Positions 25,625-34,470 of a DNA stretch of 64,000 nucleotides are shown here, one piece after another; position 1 is the stretch's first letter; each line of letters begins with the position of its first letter. Origin of the DNA: Marilutibacter chinensis (GTDB lineage: Bacteria > Pseudomonadota > Gammaproteobacteria > Xanthomonadales > Xanthomonadaceae); assembly GCF_021725675.1 (NCBI RefSeq), contig NZ_JAKJPO010000001.1:1178001-1242000 (forward strand), given 5' to 3'. The notes below the pieces were generated by a model. It ran no database searches and had not been told where the DNA came from. It worked only from the letters and a program-made list of their open reading frames with translations. Both the position numbers and the translations under genes were made by a program.

Positions 25625-25777
25625 GGAAGGTCTGAACAAATCCATCCTGGACTTGTTCAGACGTCGCAAGGTCAAGCCAAGCTCGACCTTGCTCCACCGG
25701 ATCAGGCTCCTGCGTGCTTGATCCGCGTGTGTGCCATCCCTGGCGCACGGAACCTCTGAATTGATCAGAGATTCCCT
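25623..25777. mobile_element. MITE-like element, 155 bases, imperfect terminal inverted repeats
   Basis: The ends AGGGAAGGTCTGAACAA (25623-25639) and, read on the other strand, AGGGAATCTCTGATCAA (25777-25761) match at 13 of 17 bases. The interior is a chain of hairpins: TCTGAACAA...TTGTTCAGA (25631-25661), AAGGTC...GACCTT, GGATCA...TGATCC and GTGTGCCATCCCTGGCGCAC. It has no coding capacity. It sits exactly on the stop codon of the DUF1428 gene and could act as its terminator. No clear target duplication is visible. Confidence 0.65.
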
Positions 25778-25921
25778 GGGCCTGTCCACAAGCAGTCCCC
25801 GCGTCCCGCCATGCCCGGGACGCGGCTACCGCGACGAACCTGCCATCGGTTGGGCGACGAATGGCGGATACCGTCGGCGTGCGCCTGGCTCATGCTTCCG
25901 CAGCCGCCACGGTGAGTCGCC

Positions 25922-26848
25922 ATGCATCGTCGATCGTTCGTCCCCGGCCGCCACGCGAGCGTCGCGCTCGCCGTAGCCGCCATCGCCTACGCCATGGCGC
26001 TGCTGTCGCTGTCGCGCCAGCCGGATTTCTCCATCGCCGAGCCGCTGTTCCTGCTCGGCGTGCTGGGCGTCGCGTTTCCGCTGCTGGCCGCTTCGCTGAC
26101 CCGGAGCCAGACCGCGGCGGTGCCGGCGGCGGCCCCGGCAACGCGTGCGCATGGTCTGTCGGCGGTGCTTGTCTACCTGGCCGCATTCGCGGCCCTGATC
26201 CTGGGCTGGGGATTCGGCGCGATCAACGACGCTTTCCCGGAGGAGCCGGCGCAGTCGAGTGTGCAGCTCCTGGTGAAGCTCGCCACGATGGTGGCGCTGC
26301 CGCTGTGGCTTTTCGCCACGCCGCGTCCGCTGCCCGGGCCGTTCGGCGCGCGACGCCTGTGGCTCGTGTTCGCGGTGATGGGTGCCGCCTACCTCGGACT
26401 GCAGGCGGTGTTCGGCCGCGGCCTGGCCGCGCTTGGCGAACTGGCGCCGGCGGCGACGACGCTGGCCTGGGCCGTCCCGCTGTGCTGGCTCTGGCAGACG
26501 ATCGAGGCCGGGCTCGCGGAGGAAGTGCTGTTCCGTCGAATCCTGCAGGAACGGCTGGCGCATTCGACCCGCTCGCCGACGGCTTCGGTGGTCTGGGCTT
26601 CGCTGCTGTTCGGACTCGCCCATGCTCCGGGCCTCTGGCTGCGCGGCGGTCACCTGATGGAAGGCGTGGCAAGCGCCACCGCGGAGTGGGCGGTCGCCTA
26701 CTCGATCGTGATGATCGCGCCAGCGGGGATCGTGTTCGGCGTGTTGTGGGCGCGCACGCACTCGCTGTGGCTGCTGGTACCGCTGCACGGTCTGGTCGAC
26801 CTGATCCCGCAGCTGGCACCGTTCATCCGTGCCTGGACCGGTGGCTGA
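25922..26848 (+). CDS. CPBP-family intramembrane metalloprotease
   Basis: 308 residues, about eight membrane helices. The three CPBP (Abi/Rce1) motifs are present: EExxxR as EEVLFR at 200-205, FxxxH as FGLAH near 223-227, and HxxxD as HGLVD near 287. Rce1-type glutamate proteases cleave within membranes; bacterial substrates are mostly unknown. Its last 26 bases overlap, tail to tail, the oxidoreductase gene on the other strand. It begins 145 bases after the MITE-like element. Confidence 0.9.
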   Translation: MHRRSFVPGRHASVALAVAAIAYAMALLSLSRQPDFSIAEPLFLLGVLGVAFPLLAASLTRSQTAAVPAAAPATRAHGLSAVLVYLAAFAALILGWGFGAINDAFPEEPAQSSVQLLVKLATMVALPLWLFATPRPLPGPFGARRLWLVFAVMGAAYLGLQAVFGRGLAALGELAPAATTLAWAVPLCWLWQTIEAGLAEEVLFRRILQERLAHSTRSPTASVVWASLLFGLAHAPGLWLRGGHLMEGVASATAEWAVAYSIVMIAPAGIVFGVLWARTHSLWLLVPLHGLVDLIPQLAPFIRAWTGG

Positions 26849-27839
26849 CGGGATCGCCCGACGGCACCAGCAGGACCTTGCCCGAGCGCTCCCCCGCCGC
26901 GGCGGCTCCGATCGCCGCTCCAATGTCGTCGATGCCGTAGACCGCCTGCACCCTCGCCTTGAGCCTGCCGGATGCGATCAACGACACCAGTTCGGCGAAC
27001 AACGCGTTGCGCGCGCCCGCGTCGGTGACCTTGTACCAGTGCGCCAGCCAGAAACCGCGCAGGGTGATGCCGCGGAAGATCAACGCGGCCGGCGAAACGG
27101 TGCAGGGCTCGCCGCCCATCGCGCCATAGTTGACCACGACGCCGCCGGGCGCCAGCGCATCGGCGATCCGTGCGGTCGCGGTACCGCCCACCGCGTCGAT
27201 GCCGAGCCGGATCCGCGCCTCGCCGGTGGCGTCGCGTATCCGCTCGACCAGGCCGTCCCCATCGACCAGCACGACGTCGCCGCCCATCGCCTCGACATCG
27301 GCGACCGCCGACTCCCTGCGCACCACGTTCACCGTACGCACGCCGCGCGCCCGCGCCAGTTGCACCAGGTAGCCGCCGACAGCGGAGTTGGCCGCGTTCT
27401 GGATCACCCAGTCACCAGCCTGCAGCGGCACGGTGCCGGTCAGCAGCAGCTGCGCGGTCGGCGGATTTACGGTGAGCATCGCCAGCTGCAGCGGATCCGC
27501 GCCATCCGGCAGCGGAACCAATGCGCGGGCGTCGGCGACCAGATGGGTCGTCCAGGTGCCGCTGCCGACCGGCAACAGCACCGTCTGCCCCAGGGCCGGT
27601 GCGTCAAGGCCCGGCGCCAGTTCGACCACCCGGCCGACCCCCTCGTTGCCGGCGACCGCGGGCAGCGGCGGCAGCGACCCGTATTCGCCCGTCAGGGTCA
27701 GCAGGTCGGACGGGTTGATCGGCGCGGCCAGCACCTCGACCCGCACCTGGCCAGGAGCGAGCGCCGGCGGATCGAAGGTTTCGACCTCGACGACCTGCTG
27801 CGGAACCGGTCCGCGCGAACGGTACAGGACACGCTTCAT
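26823..27839 (-). CDS. Zinc-type MDR oxidoreductase (quinone/enoyl reductase-like)
   Basis: 338 residues, medium-chain dehydrogenase/reductase superfamily. The N-terminal GroES-like domain (INPSDLLTLTGEYG, then VAGNEGVGRVVE) and the Rossmann domain (VIQNAANSAVGGYLVQLARARGVRTVNVVRR near 143-175) resemble mitochondrial-type trans-2-enoyl-CoA reductases and quinone reductases. The structural zinc cysteines are absent, which fits that branch. NADPH-dependent reduction of an enoyl or quinone substrate is inferred. A GGAG ribosome site precedes the ATG. Confidence 0.88.
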   Translation of the reverse strand: MKRVLYRSRGPVPQQVVEVETFDPPALAPGQVRVEVLAAPINPSDLLTLTGEYGSLPPLPAVAGNEGVGRVVELAPGLDAPALGQTVLLPVGSGTWTTHLVADARALVPLPDGADPLQLAMLTVNPPTAQLLLTGTVPLQAGDWVIQNAANSAVGGYLVQLARARGVRTVNVVRRESAVADVEAMGGDVVLVDGDGLVERIRDATGEARIRLGIDAVGGTATARIADALAPGGVVVNYGAMGGEPCTVSPAALIFRGITLRGFWLAHWYKVTDAGARNALFAELVSLIASGRLKARVQAVYGIDDIGAAIGAAAAGERSGKVLLVPSGDPVSHRSRHG

Positions 27840-28023
27840 CTGCCGATCTCCATACGGGCACTTTCGGATATCCAGCTTAGCGTCGTCGTGGCGGACGCGC
27901 CCCGATCACCGGGTGAACGCCCGCCGGCGCCCCCGCAAGGCGGATGCGCAAACCCCGGGCCGTGTCCGGACCCGCACCCGCCTGCCGGCATGCCGCCGGC
28001 AAGGACAGGCGCCATCGGCGCAA

Positions 28024-29907
28024 CTATTCGGTGGTCGGCAGGTAGATGATCTGGGAACGCAGCTCCGGCATGATCCGGCGCATCATCGCCGCGTAGCCGG
28101 CGTTGTACTCCGGCGAGCACACCGGCCCCGGGGTGCGGTCGTTGAGCAGGCGATGCACCTGCACCGTGTTGCCGTCCCGGCGATAGCTCGCCGTGTAGCT
28201 CACGCCCTCGTACTCCAGTGACAGATCCTGCGGCAGCGCGACGATCCGCAACCCGTCGGCGAACTCCAGCTCGTACCGCTCCTCGGAGACGATGCCCGCG
28301 CAGCCGCTCTCGCCCGGCGGATGCTCGTCGCTGCCCAGGTTGCTCGTGACCACGCCGCTGATCGGCGCGAAGCTGACGAACCACGGCTGGACCTGGATGC
28401 CGGCCGGAACCGGCAGCATCTTCTCGACCTCGAATTCGGCATCGATGCTGAACTCCTCCAGCAATGGCTTCGGGTCCGGAAAGCTGACCTCGCCGCTGGC
28501 CTTCAGCGAGGCCTGCTGGAAATAACGCTTCACCAGCTCGTCGACATCGCTGGCCGGCATGTCGCGGAACTGGTCGCGCGCGGCGACCGCCAGGCGACCG
28601 CTCAGCTCCAGGCGCTGCGTGCCCGAAATCGAGCCGTCCGGATCGACCCGCAACCGGGTGACCAGCTTCTGCCCGTCCCGGCCGACGTCGTTGGCCGGCG
28701 TGCGCGCCTCCGGATGGTGGCCGTCGACCAGCAGCACCGGCTTGCCGGCCACGCTGCCCGGCAGGCTGCCGAACGGCACCGTTGCCGCGGTCGAATCCAG
28801 GTACAGATCCATGTCCGGGATGTAGCTGATCACGTGGTTCACCACCGACGCCACAGGAATGTCGGGAAGCGAATACGTTCCCCCGGCATTGATCAGCGCC
28901 TGTGTGCTGTCGATGCCCCGGGCCTTCAGCAGTGCCTGCAGCAGCGTCGCATGGTCCTTGCAATCACCCATCCGGTTGTCGAGCACGGCGTCGAGATCGC
29001 GCGGAACCACCGCGCCCAGCCCGATGCAGTTGCCCGCATAGGTGATGTTGCGCGAGACCCATTCGTACAGCCGCCTGGCGACTTCGCGCGGTTCCTGCGC
29101 GTCGCCGGCGATTTCGTCGGCCAGCTCGCGGATGCGTGGCGTGGGCACCGCCTTGGCATTGGCCGGTCCGCCATAGGCCTCCGCGATCTGCCTGTAGCTG
29201 TCGAAGGTCGAGAACGCGTAACCCGGATAGCGTTCGACGTTGAAGACGGTGTCGCGAAGGCTTTCCGGCTCCACCGGATCGCGGTTCTGCCAATGCCACT
29301 CGACGATCCTGCGATCGCCGCGGCGCTTCACCGTGGATTCGCGCATCTGCCACGTCCGGTGGCGCGCGTCGAGGTCCGCCGGCGCATCGACGGATACGGT
29401 GACGTCCCCGTAGTACGTCGCCGGACTGAAGCTCTCGATGACCGAGAAGTGGCCCGCGAACAACGGCGTATTCGTCGTCAGCCGGTACGAGAATACCGTC
29501 GTGTCGCCGACCGCGAGCTCGGGAAACACCACCGTCAGCGTCGAGCGGTCCGAGTAGACAGGAGAGTCCCCGTCCTGCCCCGAGCTGGCGCTGACCTGGT
29601 AGTTGCCCGGCGGGACCGGAATCCTGCGGCCGTCGGCCTTCAGCGTGTACGCCTCCAGGATGTCGGCCTTCTGGATGCTCGTGCTGTAGCTCACCGAGGC
29701 GTTCTTCGCGTACTCGAGCGCCGGCTCCCTGAGCACCCGGGTCGCCGTTTCCCGCGACTCCGAGTAGCTGCCGTCCTGATTGACGACGTACTGGATCCTC
29801 TCGTACTCGACCTGCCACGGGCGGTCATCGGCTTCGGTCGCGGCCGCGCCGCAGGCGACCAGCATGGCGATGGCGAATACGCCGGCCTTCCAACGTTCCA
29901 GATTCAC
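28024..29907 (-). CDS. DUF3857 and transglutaminase-domain protein, exported
   Basis: 627 residues. Signal peptide to about residue 24 (VFAIAMLVACGAAATEA; the VAC could serve as a lipobox). DUF3857 spans about 50-230. A transglutaminase-like domain follows with a complete triad: Cys316 (GDCKDHATLL), His358 (VVNHVISY) and Asp371 (DLYLDST). The C-terminal part is a beta-rich domain found in the same proteins. The family is common in Bacteroidetes and Xanthomonadaceae; it may act in periplasmic peptide cross-linking or hydrolysis, but no substrate is known. Confidence 0.9.
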   Translation of the reverse strand: MNLERWKAGVFAIAMLVACGAAATEADDRPWQVEYERIQYVVNQDGSYSESRETATRVLREPALEYAKNASVSYSTSIQKADILEAYTLKADGRRIPVPPGNYQVSASSGQDGDSPVYSDRSTLTVVFPELAVGDTTVFSYRLTTNTPLFAGHFSVIESFSPATYYGDVTVSVDAPADLDARHRTWQMRESTVKRRGDRRIVEWHWQNRDPVEPESLRDTVFNVERYPGYAFSTFDSYRQIAEAYGGPANAKAVPTPRIRELADEIAGDAQEPREVARRLYEWVSRNITYAGNCIGLGAVVPRDLDAVLDNRMGDCKDHATLLQALLKARGIDSTQALINAGGTYSLPDIPVASVVNHVISYIPDMDLYLDSTAATVPFGSLPGSVAGKPVLLVDGHHPEARTPANDVGRDGQKLVTRLRVDPDGSISGTQRLELSGRLAVAARDQFRDMPASDVDELVKRYFQQASLKASGEVSFPDPKPLLEEFSIDAEFEVEKMLPVPAGIQVQPWFVSFAPISGVVTSNLGSDEHPPGESGCAGIVSEERYELEFADGLRIVALPQDLSLEYEGVSYTASYRRDGNTVQVHRLLNDRTPGPVCSPEYNAGYAAMMRRIMPELRSQIIYLPTTE

Positions 29908-30234
29908 GAGTCCCCTTCCTCCATCTCATGGGTTCATTCCCTGTCCGCAGCCCGCCAGCAGCGCGTGCGGCCCGTCCACGCCCCCGTATCCGGCGGGTGC
30001 CGGCATCCTACACCCGCGCGACGGCCGCAGAGTGACCCGCCCGGTTGCCCGGAGGCCATGCGCACGCCACCCGCCACACGTGCCGGCAGTGGCGTTCCTC
30101 CACAGTGCTGTCGTGCCCCGATGAACGCCGGCTCACGGATCCCCGGTTGGCAGATGCGCAAACGCCCCGGCTGTGACAGGATTCGCGCCCGCCTGCCGGT
30201 CCCGTGGCAGCGTCGCGGACCGCCCGCCCTGCCC
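29908..30234. other. Intergenic region without recognised features
   Basis: The 327 bases between the divergent DUF3857 and RluF-like genes hold the two upstream regions. I see no gene, repeat or strong promoter match. Confidence 0.6.
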
Positions 30235-30948
30235 ATGCGCCTGAACAAGTTCATCAGTGATACCGGCTTCTGCTCCCGGCGCGAGGCCGACCGCCTGATC
30301 GCCGCCGGCCGCGTCAGCGTCAATGGCCTGCGCGCGCGGATCGGCACCGGGCTGGCCGAGGGCGACACGGTGCTGGTCGACGGCGAGGCCCTGCATGCCC
30401 GCAGCGCCGCCCGCGGCCGGCGCCGGCACGTCTACATCGCATTGAACAAGCCGGTCGGGATCACCTGCACGACCGAGTCGGGGGTCAAGGGCAACATCGT
30501 CGACTTCGTCGGCCACGAGCAGCGGATCTTCCCGATCGGCCGTCTGGACAAGGATTCCGAAGGCCTGATCCTGCTCACCAGCAACGGCGACATCGTCAAC
30601 GAGATCCTGCGCGCGGAGAACAAGCTGGAGAAGGAATACCTGGTCGCGGTGAATCATGCAGTGAGCGACGAGTTCCTCCGCGGGATGAGCCGGGGCGTGC
30701 CGGTACATGGCCAGACGACCCTGCCCTGCAGGGCCGGCAGGCTCGGCCGCTTCGGTTTCCGAATCGTTCTCGTGCAGGGCCTGAACCGGCAGATCCGACT
30801 GATGGCCGCCCACTTCGGCTACCGGGTCAAGCAGCTGGTCCGCGTGCGTATCGGCAACGTCAAGCTCGGACATCTCAAGCCGGGCCAGTGGCGCAATCTC
30901 ACCGACGCCGAACTGCAGGGCCTGCTGCCGCGGCGGACCGAATGGTGA
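30235..30948 (+). CDS. rluF: 23S rRNA pseudouridine synthase, RluF-like
   Basis: 237 residues. N-terminal S4 domain (MRLNKFISDTGFCSRREADR, 1-50) and RsuA/RluB/E/F-type catalytic domain with GRLDKDSEGLILLT, in which Asp105 is the catalytic residue. The KNRQ-type motif appears as GLNRQIRLM. RluF makes pseudouridine at position 2604 of 23S rRNA in E. coli. Start taken at the ATG giving the usual S4 start; longer readings are frameless upstream. Paralogue choice (F rather than B) rests on overall look, so the symbol is moderately sure. Confidence 0.85.
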   Translation: MRLNKFISDTGFCSRREADRLIAAGRVSVNGLRARIGTGLAEGDTVLVDGEALHARSAARGRRRHVYIALNKPVGITCTTESGVKGNIVDFVGHEQRIFPIGRLDKDSEGLILLTSNGDIVNEILRAENKLEKEYLVAVNHAVSDEFLRGMSRGVPVHGQTTLPCRAGRLGRFGFRIVLVQGLNRQIRLMAAHFGYRVKQLVRVRIGNVKLGHLKPGQWRNLTDAELQGLLPRRTEW

Positions 30949-30966
30949 TGGCGGCCGACCTGTCCG

Positions 30967-31347
30967 CTATCTGCGCGGAACCGGTTGCGACGCCCAGGTC
31001 ATCGCCGCACCGCGCTCATCAGGCTCGAACGTCTTCAGCTCGGTAGTCGGCACCAGCTTGCCGACGAACGTCGACACGTTGGCCAGCCAGTGACGCTCGG
31101 TGACCACCGCCGCGCGCGCGAACCGGCTGTACTCGCCGAACTTGTCGATCGCGTAGCGGACATCCTTGCCCATCGCTTCCGCACTCATGCCGGTCATCCC
31201 GGTGAGGTCGGTATAGACGGCGATGCGGGGATGCATCGACAGGCGGGTCTCGATCTCGGCGACGCAGGCGTCGTAATCCTCGCCGGTCAGGGTGCCGGTG
31301 AAGTGGAATGCCGCCACGTGCGGCGCGGATGGCAGGATGTCGATCAT
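30967..31347 (-). CDS. SpoIIAA-like STAS-fold protein
   Basis: 126 residues. VAAFHFTGTLTGEDYDACVAEIE and AVYTDLTGMTGMSAEAMGKDVRYA match the STAS/SEC14-type SpoIIAA-like family, small soluble proteins of unknown role that sometimes associate with membranes or stress responses. It converges with the rluF-like gene 18 bases away. Confidence 0.85.
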   Translation of the reverse strand: MIDILPSAPHVAAFHFTGTLTGEDYDACVAEIETRLSMHPRIAVYTDLTGMTGMSAEAMGKDVRYAIDKFGEYSRFARAAVVTERHWLANVSTFVGKLVPTTELKTFEPDERGAAMTWASQPVPRR

Positions 31348-31428
31348 GGTGCGGTCTCCATGCGGATCAAGCCCCTGCCCGAGCCGATCATGTCACCGGC
31401 GGCGTTCAACCGCCGTCAATTCCGGAAC

Positions 31429-31878
31429 TCAACCGCGCGCCCTTTCCACCAGCCTGGCGATCGTGTTCATGTTGCGCGCGGTGCCGGTCTTCGATGCAGG
31501 GACGTTGAGTTTCGACTGCGCCATGCCGTCGCCGTAGTGGACGTATATCTCACGGCGCCCCAGCGCCAGCTGTTCGTCCTTGCGCCCGCTGACGCCGTCC
31601 AGCGCATCCGCCGACGGAGCGTCATCGGGGAATATCGCGACCACCCGGTTGGGCGCGGCGTCCGGGAACGGGTGGTCCGCCAGCACCGCCGACATTTCCT
31701 CCGGTGAACGCACCATCACGCCCACCGGCCTGCCCGCGTATGCTTCGAGCACCGACTCCAGCATCGCTTTCACCCGTGCGCTGGCGGCGTCGCTGCGCAA
31801 TACGACGTTGCCGCTGGCGATATAGGTGCGCACCTCGCTGAAACCTGCCCGTTCGCACAATCCGCGAAGCTCGGCCAT
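31429..31878 (-). CDS. DUF1697 protein, 5' end missing or decayed
   Basis: 149 residues from an internal-looking ATG at 31878. MAELRGLCERAGFSEVRTYIASGNVVLRS is the DUF1697 core, but the expected N-terminal strand (about 20 residues with LLRGINVGG) is absent in this frame. The next frame upstream reads KGPVP just before the ATG, as the family would, so a one-base deletion plus decay is likely. A GGAAGGGG run 8 bases before the ATG could allow translation of the short form. It may be a pseudogene. Confidence 0.65.
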   Translation of the reverse strand: MAELRGLCERAGFSEVRTYIASGNVVLRSDAASARVKAMLESVLEAYAGRPVGVMVRSPEEMSAVLADHPFPDAAPNRVVAIFPDDAPSADALDGVSGRKDEQLALGRREIYVHYGDGMAQSKLNVPASKTGTARNMNTIARLVERARG

Positions 31879-31941
31879 GGAACGGGCCCCTTCCAGTACA
31901 CCTGCGCAGGTGATGGCAATGCCAATGTGGCGCCGCGCCGC

Positions 31942-31947
31942 TACACT
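31942..31947 (+). promoter_or_regulatory. TANNNT -10 box 6 bases before GIY-YIG start
   Basis: TACACT is followed by exactly six bases and the ATG at 31954. No Shine-Dalgarno sequence is present, which predicts a leaderless mRNA. The same geometry occurs before four other genes in this window. Confidence 0.5.
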
Positions 31948-31953
31948 GCGGCG

Positions 31954-32247
31954 ATGTCCAGCTGGTTCGTCTACCTGATCGAATGCCGTGGCGCCCGGAT
32001 CTACACCGGGATCGCGACCGACGTCGAGCGCCGCTATCGGGAGCATGCCGCCGGCAAAGGTGCACGCTTCACCCGGGCATGGCCGCCGGAGCGCCTGCTG
32101 GCCCGCTTCGAGTATCCGGACCGCTCGGCCGCCAGCCGCGCCGAGCACGCCATCAAGCGGCTGTCGCCGGTACGCAAACGGGCGTTGTGCCTGAAGTACG
32201 CGGCGCCCGAGGTGCCGAGGCGAGCCGTTGGGGCGGCTCCGACATAG
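31954..32247 (+). CDS. GIY-YIG nuclease-superfamily protein (YhbQ/UPF0213-like)
   Basis: 97 residues, a single GIY-YIG domain: FVYLIECRGARIYTGIATDVERRYREHAAG near the N-terminus and the conserved Glu in SRAEHAIKRLSP. Small stand-alone members are widespread; DNA-cleaving activity has been suggested for some but the cellular role is unsettled. It diverges from the DUF1697 gene, 75 bases apart. Confidence 0.9.
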   Translation: MSSWFVYLIECRGARIYTGIATDVERRYREHAAGKGARFTRAWPPERLLARFEYPDRSAASRAEHAIKRLSPVRKRALCLKYAAPEVPRRAVGAAPT

Positions 32248-32337
32248 GCGGGCGCCGCCTCCGACGGGACCGGCCGCCCGTGCGCCCGTTCCGCGGACGG
32301 CGCGCACGGACGGAGCGTCCCATCCGTGGGCAGCCCG

Positions 32338-33801
32338 CTACACCTTCGCCGCCTTCCAGCGACCGCGCGAGAACAGCCACAGCGTGAACAGGCCGACCGC
32401 GGTCTCGGACACGAAAACCGCCCAGAACACGCCCGAGTGCTGCCAGTCGAGCGCGATCGCCAGCAGGTACGACAGCGGGATCTGGATCAGCCAGAAGAAC
32501 ACCACGTTGATCCAGGTCGGCGTTGCGGTGTCGCCGGCACCGTTGAATGCCTGCACCGACACCATCCACCAGCCGTAGACGAAGTACGAGTACGACAGGA
32601 TTCGCAACCATTCGCCGCCGATCGCGATCACCGCGGGCTCGTCGGTGAACAGGGCGACGATGCGGTCATGGAAGAAGAAGAACATCACCGACACCGCGAG
32701 CGTGAAAGCCATGTTGTACCAGCCGATACGCCATACCGAGGCCTCGGCGCGGCCCGGCTCGTCGGCGCCGAGGTTCTGCCCCACCAGGGTCGCGGCGGCG
32801 TTCGACATGCCCCAGGCCGGCATCAGCGTGAACATCATGATCCGGATCGCGATCGTCGCGCCGGCCACCGCCTCGCTGCCGAGGCTGGCGAGAATGCGCA
32901 GCAGGAAGATCCACGAGGTGGTCGCGACGATCATCTGGCCGATGCCGCCCAGCGAGGTACGCACGATGTTCAGCATCGTCGCGCCGCGCAGAACCAGCTG
33001 CGACGCGGCGACACGGATGTGGCGGCCGCCGCGGAACAGCACCCACAGCTGCATCAGGACGCCGGCGCCGCGGCCGATGTTGGTCGCGATCGCCGCACCC
33101 TCCACCCCCATCGCCGGAATCGGGCCCAGACCGAAGATCAGGATCGGATCGAGCACGATGTTCAGGCCGTTGGCCACCCATAGCACCCGCATCGCGATCG
33201 CCGCATCTCCTGCCCCGCGGTAGATCGCGTTGATCACGAACAGCAGCAGGATCACCGCGTTGCCACCGAGCATCCACTGCATGTAGCCGACGCCGTGCTC
33301 GAGCGTCCACGCATCGGCGCCCATCAGCTGCAGCAGTTCGCGGGCGTAGACGATGCCAGCGATCGCGAACGGCACCGACGCCAGCAACGCGACCAGGATC
33401 GCCTGCACCGCGGTGACCGCCGCCTCGTCGGGCTTGTGCTCGCCGATCCGGCGCGCGACCACGGCGGTCACCGCCATCGACAGCCCCATCGCGACCGAGT
33501 ACAGCAGAAACAGGTAGCTCTCGGTCAGTCCGACGGTCGCCACCGCCGATGGCCCGAGCTTGCCGACGAAGAAGATGTCCGCGACCGCGAACGTCGACTC
33601 CAGCACCAGTTCCAGCACCATCGGCACCGCCAGCAGGAACACCGCGCGGCGGAGCGGGATCTTCGTGTAGTCGGCGCCGGTACCGCGGACGGCGTCGCGC
33701 AACTCGCTCCACAGCGACGGCCGCGCCGAGGGGGCCGCCATGGCGGCTTCCGCCGCACCGGACTGCGGGACGGACGTGTCTTGTTCGTTCATCGTTGACA
33801 T
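32338..33801 (-). CDS. MATE-family efflux transporter
   Basis: 487 residues from the ATG at 33801 (MNEQD, three codons later, is possible). About twelve helices in the MATE arrangement; LLAVPMVLELVLESTFAVADIFFVGKLG in helices 1-2 and the second half from about 275 (SWIFLLRILASLGSEAVAGATIAIRI) are typical. These are Na+ or H+ driven exporters of cationic drugs or metabolites. Substrate unknown. It stands alone, convergent with the GIY-YIG gene. Confidence 0.9.
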   Translation of the reverse strand: MSTMNEQDTSVPQSGAAEAAMAAPSARPSLWSELRDAVRGTGADYTKIPLRRAVFLLAVPMVLELVLESTFAVADIFFVGKLGPSAVATVGLTESYLFLLYSVAMGLSMAVTAVVARRIGEHKPDEAAVTAVQAILVALLASVPFAIAGIVYARELLQLMGADAWTLEHGVGYMQWMLGGNAVILLLFVINAIYRGAGDAAIAMRVLWVANGLNIVLDPILIFGLGPIPAMGVEGAAIATNIGRGAGVLMQLWVLFRGGRHIRVAASQLVLRGATMLNIVRTSLGGIGQMIVATTSWIFLLRILASLGSEAVAGATIAIRIMMFTLMPAWGMSNAAATLVGQNLGADEPGRAEASVWRIGWYNMAFTLAVSVMFFFFHDRIVALFTDEPAVIAIGGEWLRILSYSYFVYGWWMVSVQAFNGAGDTATPTWINVVFFWLIQIPLSYLLAIALDWQHSGVFWAVFVSETAVGLFTLWLFSRGRWKAAKV

Positions 33802-34006
33802 GGTTCTGGTATCCAATGGTGGGCAGCCGACGGACAGCTGCACCCGGCCGGCCTGCATATCGGTACGACGATCGGCAATGCCCGCGATCGACAGCCAGGC
33901 GACGCCCGTTCGGGGCAGGCAGGATCATCGGAACCTGCCGCGACGGACGGCAGGCGGCGGACCGCAGAAGGTGCCGGGCCCGCGGCGGCTCCACCGGTCG
34001 TCGCGG

Positions 34007-34348
34007 CTACGCCTTCCTGACGAATTCCGACTTCAGCTTCATGGCACCGATACCTTCGATCTTGCAGTCGATGTTGTGGTCGCCTTCGACCAGGCGGATG
34101 TTCCTGACCTTGGTGCCGACCTTCACCACCGAGGAGGAACCCTTGACCTTCAGGTCCTTGATCACGATCACTGCATCACCGTCGCCCAGCACATTGCCGT
34201 TCGCATCGACGACGACGGTCTCCTCCCCGGCGATCTCCGCCACTTCACCGGCCACCTGCTCATGCCCGCACTCGGGGCAGACGACCAGGTTGCCGTCCTC
34301 GTAGGTGTATTCGCAGCCGCACTGGCGGCAAGGGGCAGAGGCGTTCAT
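34007..34348 (-). CDS. yjdM: PhnA/YjdM-family zinc-ribbon protein
   Basis: 113 residues. N-terminal zinc ribbon with CRQC (Cys7 and Cys10) and CPEC, then the conserved [18 protein letters not shown] core and [15 protein letters not shown] end. The family was first named alkylphosphonate uptake PhnA, although it is not part of the C-P lyase pathway. The start is chosen to match the usual 111-113 residue length. No phn genes are nearby. Confidence 0.9.
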   Translation of the reverse strand: MNASAPCRQCGCEYTYEDGNLVVCPECGHEQVAGEVAEIAGEETVVVDANGNVLGDGDAVIVIKDLKVKGSSSVVKVGTKVRNIRLVEGDHNIDCKIEGIGAMKLKSEFVRKA

Positions 34349-34470
34349 CGCGAGCCGTTCCAACATGCGCCTGCGGGGCGCGAGGGCCGTACATTCTGAC
34401 GCATTCGCGGGCGGAGCGGGGCGAGAACCGCAATCCCGCGAGTTCCGCCACAACTGCCGACGCGCCGCCG

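Noticed and set aside
32278-32309. Terminator between the GIY-YIG and MATE genes
   Set aside because: The 8-base stem (CCGTGCGC/GCGCACGG) has a 16-base loop and no T run; too weak to list.
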